Of a stretch of DNA of 13,264 nt, positions 7,821 to 13,264 are shown piece after piece (the stretch's first letter is position 1; each line of letters begins with the position of its first letter). Made by a program: the position numbers and the translations under genes. Below the pieces are notes generated by a model. The model saw nothing but the letters and a program-made list of their open reading frames with translations. It did no database searches and was not told the origin of the DNA. The DNA is taken from NCBI GenBank assembly GCA_900772495.1, contig CAAHEJ010000020.1:1-13264 (forward strand), in the 5' to 3' direction. The stretch comes from an uncultured Campylobacter sp. GTDB lineage: Bacteria; Campylobacterota; Campylobacteria; Campylobacterales; Campylobacteraceae.

Positions 7821-7821
7821 A

Positions 7822-8748
7822 ATGCCTAAATTCTTATGTAAAAGCCTTTTTTTGCTTTTTATAAGCCTTGCTTTTAGCTTTGCAAAGCCACTTGTAAGCG
7901 TAAGCGTCCCGCCGCAAAAGTATTTTGTGGAAAAAATCGCCGCTAACACCCTTGACATAAATGTCATAATCCCAGCAGGCGTTGATGAGCACAACTTTGA
8001 TTTCAAGCCAGCCACGATGAAAAAGCTTGAAAAAAGCGACATTTACTTCACCATAGGGCTTGAATTTGAGCGGGTTTTTGCGGATAAATTTCAAAGCAAT
8101 TTTAAAAATTTGCAAGTCATCGACACGGGCAAGGATTTGCGAAATTTAGCCACTTCGCACGAACACAGCCAAAACGCCCACGCTCATTTGAGTGGCGAAA
8201 ATTCACAGCTTAACGAGAAAAACTCTCACACGCACCACGCTTACGAACACGCTCAAAGCACGCACGCAAGCGACCCGCACATTTGGCTTGACCCGATTTT
8301 AGTGAAAATTCAAGCAAGCACCATAGCCAAAGCCCTAATCGCCAAGTATCCGCAAAACAAAGCCTTGTATGAGGCAAATTTAGCTCAATTTCAAGCCGAA
8401 CTTGACGCTTTAAACGCCGAAATTTCAGCCCTTTTTGAAAAGAGCAAAAACAAAAAATTCATCATTTATCACCCAAGTTTGGGGTATTTTGCCGCTCGTT
8501 ATCATTTGGTGCAAATTCCTGTGGAGATTGAGGGCAAAGAGCCAAAAACAAAGGATTTGCAAAGGCTTATGAGCGTGGCAAAAAAAGAAAACATTAAAAC
8601 TATTTTCGTGCAAAAAGGCTTTTCTCAAAATGCGGCAAAGTCCCTTGCCAAAGAGCTTAATGCAAGAGTTGTGGAGCTAAATCATTTAAGCGAAAATTAT
8701 GCCAAAAATTTACGCCAAATCGCAAAGACAATCGCTCAAAGCGAGTGA
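7822..8748 (+). CDS. znuA: Zinc ABC transporter substrate-binding protein ZnuA
   Basis: 308-residue periplasmic binding protein of the ZnuA/TroA (cluster 9) family, which delivers Zn2+ to ZnuBC. Residues 1-21 are a clear signal peptide (hydrophobic core LFLLFISLAFSF ending in FA). Candidate metal ligands are H57 (DEHNF), H153 (DPHIWLDP) and H217 (YHPSLGYF). The family's fourth, often acidic, position appears as N287 (ELNHLS). A His-rich loop at about 113-148 (SHEHSQNAHAH, HTHHAYEH) is typical of zinc rather than manganese binders. I chose the ATG at 7822, one base after the hemerythrin stop; the ATG at 7810 (MCCKMPK) is possible and would overlap that gene. Neither has a strong ribosome binding site, suggesting coupling to the upstream gene. 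The C. jejuni equivalent is, from memory, Cj0143c. Confidence 0.9.
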   Translation: MPKFLCKSLFLLFISLAFSFAKPLVSVSVPPQKYFVEKIAANTLDINVIIPAGVDEHNFDFKPATMKKLEKSDIYFTIGLEFERVFADKFQSNFKNLQVIDTGKDLRNLATSHEHSQNAHAHLSGENSQLNEKNSHTHHAYEHAQSTHASDPHIWLDPILVKIQASTIAKALIAKYPQNKALYEANLAQFQAELDALNAEISALFEKSKNKKFIIYHPSLGYFAARYHLVQIPVEIEGKEPKTKDLQRLMSVAKKENIKTIFVQKGFSQNAAKSLAKELNARVVELNHLSENYAKNLRQIAKTIAQSE

Positions 8749-8761
8749 AAAAGGGGATTGA

Positions 8762-9502
8762 ATGCAAATTTTAAGCATACAAAATTTAAATTTCGCCTAT
8801 GAAAACAAGCCTGTACTTGAAAATGTGAATTTAAACTACGACAGTAAAGATTTTTTGGGCATTATAGGACCAAATGGAGGCGGCAAATCTACCCTTTTAA
8901 AGCTGATTTTAGGACTTTTAAAAAGCAAGAGAGTGCATTTGAGCCTTAAAAAAGGCGCGCTAGGCTATGTCCCGCAGAATTTAAACGCGAATGATGATTT
9001 TCCTATTTGCACGCTCGAACTCGTTTTGATGGGGCTTTTGGGGGCAAAAAAATTCGGTTTTTACAGCAAAAAGGACAAAGAAAAAGCTATCAAAGCCCTT
9101 GAAAAAGTAGGTTTGAGCGGATTTGCGCAAACAAAAATCAGCGAGTTAAGCGGAGGACAACGCCAAAAAGCCTTTATCGCAAGGGCTTTGGTGAGCAAAT
9201 GTCAGCTTTTAATCCTCGATGAACCAACGGCAAGTTTAGACTCAAAAAGTGCTGTGGAGATTTTTGAGCTTTTAAACGCCTTGCATAAAGAGGGCGTGGG
9301 CATCATCGTAGTGTGCCACGACATAAATTTAGTGCTTGGCTATGCCGATAAAATCGCCTATCTTAACAAAGAACTCATCTTGCACGACAATGACAAGCAA
9401 AAAGGCGCGCTCATCAAGCATTTAAGCACCACGCACCAGCACTTTTGCGCTGTGGAGATGAGCTTGCAAGAATGCGAACACCACTCACTTAATAAGGGCT
9501 GA
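8762..9502 (+). CDS. znuC: Zinc ABC transporter ATP-binding protein ZnuC
   Basis: 246-residue ABC ATPase that powers zinc import with ZnuA and ZnuB. Visible motifs are Walker A GPNGGGKST (36-44), Q-loop Q72, signature LSGGQ (129-133), Walker B LLILDEP (149-155), D-loop SLD and switch H186. The C-terminal tail is rich in His and Cys (THQHFC, ECEHH), as in several metal-importing ATPases. The start at 8762 has an AAGGGG ribosome binding site and follows znuA by 13 bases, so the two are co-transcribed. The last 18 bases overlap the end of the convergent isochorismatase-family gene. The partner permease is not the next gene on this strand but lies beyond that inverted gene, at 10260. Confidence 0.9.
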   Translation: MQILSIQNLNFAYENKPVLENVNLNYDSKDFLGIIGPNGGGKSTLLKLILGLLKSKRVHLSLKKGALGYVPQNLNANDDFPICTLELVLMGLLGAKKFGFYSKKDKEKAIKALEKVGLSGFAQTKISELSGGQRQKAFIARALVSKCQLLILDEPTASLDSKSAVEIFELLNALHKEGVGIIVVCHDINLVLGYADKIAYLNKELILHDNDKQKGALIKHLSTTHQHFCAVEMSLQECEHHSLNKG

Positions 9503-10036
9503 AATAGCCTTAAAATGAGAATTTTTACTATCTTTTAAAAGAGCAAACACAACGCTCTCACTTGGCAAAACGCTTAAATTTTCAGTCGCCAAAAGAGAGT
9601 GAAAAAAGTTAAGTGCCATTTCATAGCTTTTGCCACTGCGCGAGCTGATACAATCGCCCACCACAACGCATTCATAGCCCAAATTTACAGCCTGCACTAC
9701 GCTTTGAAGCACGCAAATGTGAGCTTCTATCCCAAAAATTACAAGGGTTTCGCACCCGCTACTTGCGATAAATTCACGCATAGCCCTATCGCCAAATATC
9801 CCAAAGCTCGTTTTTTCAAGCACTTTTGCGTTTTGAGGAATTTTTATTTGCTCGCAAGTTTTGCCAAGTCCCTTTGGATACTGCTCACTCACAAGGCTTT
9901 GCGCGCCTAAAATTTCAGCAGTTTGCAAAAGCAAATTTGCATTTTTTATCACCTCATCTTTGTGCGCCATAAAGGGCAAAAGCCTTTCTTGTATGTCTAT
10001 GCAAACAAAGAGCGTATTTTTGGTATCAAGTAGCAT
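9485..10036 (-). CDS. Isochorismatase-family cysteine hydrolase (YcaC/ISOC type)
   Basis: 183-residue cysteine hydrolase of the isochorismatase-like superfamily. The catalytic triad is visible: D14 (VCIDIQERLLP), K75 (LEKTSFG) and C108 (GIEAHICVLQ), with the family's cis-peptide region just before the cysteine. The EQYPKGLG stretch (51-58) fits the YcaC/ISOC1 branch. The DxHxxxH metal site of nicotinamidases is not seen, so PncA is unlikely. The substrate cannot be told from sequence. The ATG at 10036 is preferred because AAAGGA lies 6 bases upstream; the frame is open to 10132, but those extra residues are not family-like. The gene is inverted relative to znuA, znuC and znuB and sits between znuC and znuB, overlapping the znuC end by 18 bases. 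Confidence 0.82.
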   Translation of the reverse strand: MLLDTKNTLFVCIDIQERLLPFMAHKDEVIKNANLLLQTAEILGAQSLVSEQYPKGLGKTCEQIKIPQNAKVLEKTSFGIFGDRAMREFIASSGCETLVIFGIEAHICVLQSVVQAVNLGYECVVVGDCISSRSGKSYEMALNFFHSLLATENLSVLPSESVVFALLKDSKNSHFKAISALIK

Positions 10037-10065
10037 TGAGCGTCCTTTTGTGTTTAATTTCATAA

Positions 10066-10071
10066 ATTCTA
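10066..10071 (-). promoter_or_regulatory. Candidate -10 box for the isochorismatase-family gene
   Basis: TAGAAT on the minus strand, about 30 bases before the ATG at 10036, giving a leader of roughly 23 bases. There is no clear -35, as is common in Campylobacter. Confidence 0.35.
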
Positions 10072-10123
10072 GCCTAAAATCCGCATAAATTTTGCAAATT
10101 TTGCCCTTGAATTTACAAAATTT

Positions 10124-10135
10124 ACCTTGCAAGGT
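10124..10135. promoter_or_regulatory. 12-base perfect palindrome, candidate operator
   Basis: ACCTTGCAAGGT is self-complementary and sits in the divergent region between the isochorismatase-family gene and znuB, flanked by TTTACAAAATTTAC and TTACAAATTTTTAC. Its symmetry and position suggest a dimeric repressor site. It lies about 90 bases upstream of the znuB -10 and about 50 upstream of the other -10. No regulator can be assigned. Confidence 0.3.
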
Positions 10136-10167
10136 TACAAATTTTTACAATCTTTAAGCCAAATCCA

Positions 10168-10186
10168 CAAATTTAAGGCTGATTTT
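10168..10186 (+). repeat. 19-base exact repeat shared with purF
   Basis: CAAATTTAAGGCTGATTTT occurs here upstream of znuB and again at 12912-12930 inside purF, in the same orientation. Identity stops at both ends. It may be chance in AT-rich DNA or a trace of a past duplication. Confidence 0.4.
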
Positions 10187-10222
10187 AGCCCTTAAAAGGC
10201 GTTGAAATTTAAAGATTTTTTG

Positions 10223-10228
10223 TATAAT
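10223..10228 (+). promoter_or_regulatory. znuB -10 box
   Basis: A perfect TATAAT follows a T-run (ATTTTTTG), a typical Campylobacter sigma-70 arrangement. It predicts transcription start near 10235, about 25 bases before the znuB ATG. Confidence 0.6.
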
Positions 10229-10259
10229 GCTGGGCAAGATTATGTTGTAAAGTGTTGTT

Positions 10260-11057
10260 ATGCTTGAAATTTTACATTATTCATTCTTTCAAAATGCCCT
10301 TGTCGCCGCGCTTTTGGTAAGTGTTGCGTGCGGGATTATCGGTTCGCTTGTGATGATAAACCGCCTTTTTTCGATGGCTGGGGGCATTACGCACGCGGCA
10401 TTTGGGGGCATAGGCGTTGCTTTTTATTTTTCTTTGCCCGTGCTTGCAAGCGTGAGTGGCTTTACGCTCGCGCTAGCCTTGCTCGTGGCGTTTTTAAGCA
10501 AACGATACCCGCACCGAAGTGATAGTATCATCGCTGTGATTTGGGCGTTTGGAATGGCTTTTGGACTCATACTCATCGATATGAGCGCGGGCTATCAAAG
10601 CGATATGATGGGCTATTTGTTTGGCTCGATTTTAGCCCTTTCGCAAGCGGATTTGTGGCTAATGCTTGGCATTGACACCCTTTTCATCGCCCTTGTCATC
10701 GCATTTTACAGGCAATTTGTCGCCATTAGCTTTGACAAGGAATTTGCCCTTTTGCGCGGGGTGAGCGTGAATTTTTTTTATTATTTGCTCATCGCTATGA
10801 TAGCCTTTTGCGTGGTGATTTGCATTCGCGCTGTGGGGCTAATCCTCATCATAGCCTTGCTTAGCGTGCCTTGTTTTATCGCAGAAGCCTACACTAAAAG
10901 GCTTGGAACGATGATGATTTTATCTTGCGTTTTGAGCGCAATTTTTTGCATTTTGGGGCTGGTGCTAAGCTATGTGCTGAATTTAAGTGGCTCGGCAAGC
11001 ATTATAATGGTAGCGTGCGTGGGCTTTGCGCTGGCTTTACTCTTTAAAAAACGCTAA
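10260..11057 (+). CDS. znuB: Zinc ABC transporter permease ZnuB
   Basis: 265-residue integral membrane protein of the ABC-3 permease family, the channel partner of ZnuA and ZnuC. Hydrophobic segments cover most of the length, consistent with 7-9 helices. The stretch MAGGITHAAFGGIGVAF (about 39-55) matches the conserved cytoplasmic/coupling region of these permeases, and RAVGLILIIALLSVP (188-202) is also characteristic. The ATG at 10260 has only a weak AAAG-type ribosome binding site. It has its own promoter because an inverted isochorismatase-family gene separates it from znuC; in C. jejuni I recall the three znu genes as adjacent (Cj0141c-Cj0143c). No other permease is seen in the window, so it should work with the znuA-znuC products. 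Confidence 0.88.
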   Translation: MLEILHYSFFQNALVAALLVSVACGIIGSLVMINRLFSMAGGITHAAFGGIGVAFYFSLPVLASVSGFTLALALLVAFLSKRYPHRSDSIIAVIWAFGMAFGLILIDMSAGYQSDMMGYLFGSILALSQADLWLMLGIDTLFIALVIAFYRQFVAISFDKEFALLRGVSVNFFYYLLIAMIAFCVVICIRAVGLILIIALLSVPCFIAEAYTKRLGTMMILSCVLSAIFCILGLVLSYVLNLSGSASIIMVACVGFALALLFKKR

Positions 11058-11270
11058 ATTTAAGCTTTGGTTTTGAAAAATTTGCTTTTGAGTGTGTGGT
11101 GCGCGTGATTTTAAGACTTTTAAACAAGTGCGCCAACATTCTAAAATCTTAAAAACAAGCACAGCAAGCCAAAAACGCGACACAAAATTCAAGGCAAATT
11201 TATGAAAGATTGATTGAAAAATGCTAGAATTTGATTTTATTTTGAAATTTGACACTCACAAAGGGGCAAG
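11058..11270. other. Gap between znuB and dapB, no convincing gene
   Basis: 213 bases with no credible gene on either strand. It contains an 8-base inverted repeat, TTTTAAGA (11109-11116) and TCTTAAAA (11147-11154), with a 30-base loop, and the dapB promoter near its end. On the plus strand, one frame running from the znuB end reads through about 60 codons of fairly protein-like composition, broken by TAA at 11150 and ending at TAG 11225. This could be a decayed gene, but the evidence is thin. Confidence 0.4.
11225..11230 (+). promoter_or_regulatory. Candidate dapB -10 box
   Basis: TAGAAT preceded by an A-rich stretch and followed by AT-rich sequence, about 40 bases before the dapB ATG. It predicts a leader of about 34 bases carrying the AAGGGG ribosome binding site at 11261-11266. 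No good -35 is seen. Confidence 0.4.
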
Positions 11271-12077
11271 ATGGTAAAAATCGGCATTTGCGGTTCGCTT
11301 GGGCGAATGGGGCAAGAGATAAGGCAGTGCTTGGAAAGTGAAGCTCAAAAGGACACGGCGCAGGATAAAAGCGACACACAAAGCAAAGATAGCACAGCGC
11401 AAAGCAAAGCGGGCGATAAAAATGCCGCTGTTTTGGGCTTTGCTTACGATAAGGGCGGGGATTTGGGCGAGCTTTTTAAAAATTCAAGCGTGATTATTGA
11501 TTTTTCGGCTTTAAACGCTACAAAGGCTTTGCTTGACTTTGCGCTTAACGCTCCAAAACCCCTTGTCATAGGCACGACAGGGCTTGATGAAAGCACTTAT
11601 GCGCTCATCAAAAAGGCGAGCGAAAAAATGCCTGTTTTTTACGCGACAAATATGTCATTAGGCGTTGCGGTGCTCAATTTACTCGCCAAACAAGCCGCCA
11701 CGCTCTTAAAGGGCTTTGACATAGAACTTGTAGAAATGCACCACCGCCACAAAAAAGACGCTCCAAGCGGCACAGCGATGACACTAGCTCAAACCCTTGC
11801 CAAAGCGCGAAATTTAGACTTAAACAAGGTGAGAGTAAGCGGCAGAGACGGGCTTGTGGGCGAAAGAAAAAAAGATGAAATAGCCGTGATGAGCCTAAGG
11901 GGTGGGGATATAGTCGGCAAACACACAGTAGGCTTTTACGAAAATGGCGAATTTTTAGAGCTTTCACACAGCGCTACTTCACGCGCTACCTTTGCCAAAG
12001 GCGCTGTAACTATCGCTAAATGGCTTGTGAGCCAAAAAAATGGGCTTTATAGTATGAATGACTTTTTAGGAATGTGA
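11271..12077 (+). CDS. dapB: 4-hydroxy-tetrahydrodipicolinate reductase DapB
   Basis: 268-residue cytoplasmic enzyme that reduces 4-hydroxy-tetrahydrodipicolinate to tetrahydrodipicolinate with NAD(P)H in the diaminopimelate/lysine pathway. The N-terminal Rossmann loop is CGSLGRMG (7-14). The family signature EMHHRHKKDAPSGTA lies at 155-169, with catalytic H157 and K161, and GTTGLDE at 101-107 fits the cofactor pocket. The ATG at 11271 follows AAGGGG. Unusually, residues about 24-51, between the first helix and second strand, are a hydrophilic Q/K/D/S/T-rich insert. Its Q-led units of 5, 6, 7 and 7 residues (QKDTA, QDKSDT, QSKDSTA, QSKAGDK) include a 21-base in-frame near-repeat (CAAAGCAAAG at 11379 and 11400). 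The catalytic core is otherwise normal. purF starts one base after its stop. Confidence 0.94.
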   Translation: MVKIGICGSLGRMGQEIRQCLESEAQKDTAQDKSDTQSKDSTAQSKAGDKNAAVLGFAYDKGGDLGELFKNSSVIIDFSALNATKALLDFALNAPKPLVIGTTGLDESTYALIKKASEKMPVFYATNMSLGVAVLNLLAKQAATLLKGFDIELVEMHHRHKKDAPSGTAMTLAQTLAKARNLDLNKVRVSGRDGLVGERKKDEIAVMSLRGGDIVGKHTVGFYENGEFLELSHSATSRATFAKGAVTIAKWLVSQKNGLYSMNDFLGM

Positions 12078-12078
12078 A

Positions 12079-13264
12079 ATGTGCGCTGTTGTGGGAGTTA
12101 TAAATTCAAGCAGGGCAAGTGCTTACGCTTATTACGCGCTTTTTGCTATGCAGCACCGCGGACAAGAAGCAAGCGGCATAAGCGTGAGTGATGGCGATAA
12201 AATCACCACTTTAAAGGGCAAGGGCGAAGTAAATCAAGTGTTTAGCGACTTAAAAGCCTTGCAAGAGCTAAACGGTGAGCTTGCCATAGGGCATAACCGC
12301 TACTCCACCGCTGGGGGTGCGAGTTTAAGCGACTCTCAACCTATCTTTGCCACCTGTGCTTTGGGCGACATAGCCTTAGCACACAATGGAAATTTGGTAA
12401 ATAAAGATGAAATTCGCCAAAAACTCATCGCTGATGGGGCTATTTTTCGCTCAAATATGGACACGGAAAATGTCATTCACCTAATCGCTAAAAGCAAGAA
12501 AAGCACGCTTAAAGAAAGGCTCATAGAAAGCCTTAAAGACTGCGTTGGGGCTTACTGCTTTGTAATGGCGAGTAAAAATCAGCTCTTCATCGTGCGCGAT
12601 AGATTTGGCGTAAGACCCTTGTCTTTGGGGCGTTTAAAGGACGGAGGCTACATAGTAGCGAGTGAAAGCTGTGCTTTTGACTTAATCGAGGCTGAATTTA
12701 TCCGCGATGTAAGGGCTGGTGAAATGCTTATTTTCACGCAAGGACAAAGCGAATTTGAAAGCATTATGCTCTTTGAAAGCCAAGCACCACGCATTTGCGC
12801 CTTTGAGTATATTTATTTTGCGCGCCCTGATAGCATTATCGAGGGCAAGAGTGTGTATGAGGTGCGGAAAAAAATGGGCGAAATTTTAGCGCGAAAATTT
12901 AAATCAAACCCCAAATTTAAGGCTGATTTTGTAGTCGGCGTGCCAGATAGTGGCGTAAGCGCAGCACTTGGCTTTGCAAACGCACTTGGTATCCCGCTTG
13001 AAATGGCTATCGTGCGTAATCACTATGTAGGACGCACCTTCATCGAACCCACGCAAGAGCTTAGGAATTTAAAGGTTAAATTAAAGTTAAATCCTATGAG
13101 CAAAGTGCTTGCGGGCAAAGAAATAGTCGTGGTTGATGATAGCATAGTGCGTGGCACAACTTCTAAAAAAATCATCTCTTTGTTACGCCACGCAGGAGCG
13201 CGTAAAATTCACTTTGCAGTGGCTTGTCCTGAGATAAAATTCCCCGATATTTACGGCATCGACA
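12079..13264 (+). CDS. purF: Amidophosphoribosyltransferase PurF (partial, cut by window end)
   Basis: 395 codons are present and still open at the last base. PurF commits PRPP to purine synthesis, transferring glutamine amide nitrogen to give phosphoribosylamine. The N-terminal Ntn-hydrolase glutaminase domain starts with nucleophile C2 immediately after Met, so there is no propeptide. It includes QHRGQEASGI, HNRYSTAG (R74) and AHNGN (N103, G104). The phosphoribosyltransferase domain has the PRPP-binding loop VVDDSIVRGTT (about 351-361). The text before the cut, CPEIKFPDIYGID, is closer to the E. coli type than to B. subtilis, where I recall a cluster-binding cysteine near this point; the remaining ligand positions lie beyond the window. 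AGGA at 12068-12071 inside dapB serves as ribosome binding site, so translation is probably coupled. dapB-purF adjacency also occurs in C. jejuni as I recall (Cj0197c-Cj0196c). Confidence 0.95.
   Translation, partial: MCAVVGVINSSRASAYAYYALFAMQHRGQEASGISVSDGDKITTLKGKGEVNQVFSDLKALQELNGELAIGHNRYSTAGGASLSDSQPIFATCALGDIALAHNGNLVNKDEIRQKLIADGAIFRSNMDTENVIHLIAKSKKSTLKERLIESLKDCVGAYCFVMASKNQLFIVRDRFGVRPLSLGRLKDGGYIVASESCAFDLIEAEFIRDVRAGEMLIFTQGQSEFESIMLFESQAPRICAFEYIYFARPDSIIEGKSVYEVRKKMGEILARKFKSNPKFKADFVVGVPDSGVSAALGFANALGIPLEMAIVRNHYVGRTFIEPTQELRNLKVKLKLNPMSKVLAGKEIVVVDDSIVRGTTSKKIISLLRHAGARKIHFAVACPEIKFPDIYGID

Noticed and set aside
7651..7821. N-terminal extension of znuA reaching back into the hemerythrin gene
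   Set aside because: It would place about 57 residues before an excellent signal peptide and overlaps the conserved Cys-rich end of the hemerythrin in another frame.
10037..10132. Upstream extension of the isochorismatase-family protein
   Set aside because: The extra residues are not family-like, and the ATG at 10036 has a well-placed AAAGGA ribosome binding site.
11037..11255. 72-codon minus-strand frame in the znuB-dapB gap
   Set aside because: No ribosome binding site, it runs into the znuB end, and its composition looks like antisense AT-rich DNA.

Overview
The window reads as a stretch of a Campylobacterota chromosome, most likely Campylobacter. It is densely packed and fairly AT-rich, with frequent TTTAAA/AAATTT strings, Campylobacter-like -10 boxes and almost no spare DNA. 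Its gene blocks match neighbourhoods I recall from C. jejuni: lctP-lutABC, a sensor/regulator pair beside a divergent hemerythrin, znu zinc uptake, and dapB-purF. The G+C content looks visibly higher than that of C. jejuni, so I do not name a species.

Region 1 (1-4802, minus strand) is an L-lactate utilisation locus. It encodes the lactate permease LctP, then the LutA-LutB-LutC respiratory L-lactate dehydrogenase complex, whose genes overlap by 4 and 8 bases. The 266-base gap between lctP and lutA is rich in inverted repeats and looks like a decayed dispersed repeat. Region 2 (4935-7107, minus strand) is a two-component system whose genes overlap by 14 bases, best matched to DccRS. Its sensor carries an unusual charged insert outside the membrane.

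Region 3 (7203-9502, plus strand) appears to be one transcription unit: a bacteriohemerythrin with a C-terminal four-cysteine ribbon, then the zinc-binding protein ZnuA and the ATPase ZnuC. An isochorismatase-family hydrolase on the opposite strand (9485-10036) overlaps the end of znuC. The permease gene znuB follows it at 10260 with its own promoter, so the zinc transporter is split into two units. Region 4 (11271 to the window end, plus strand) holds dapB (lysine/meso-diaminopimelate synthesis) and purF (purine synthesis) one base apart; purF is cut by the window edge.

Nearly all genes are recognisable core or metabolic functions; I see no phage, insertion sequence, CRISPR array, tRNA or rRNA. 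The points that most deserve a second look are the repeat element before lutA, the hemerythrin-znuAC linkage with the interrupted znu locus, and the in-frame repetitive inserts in the sensor kinase and DapB.
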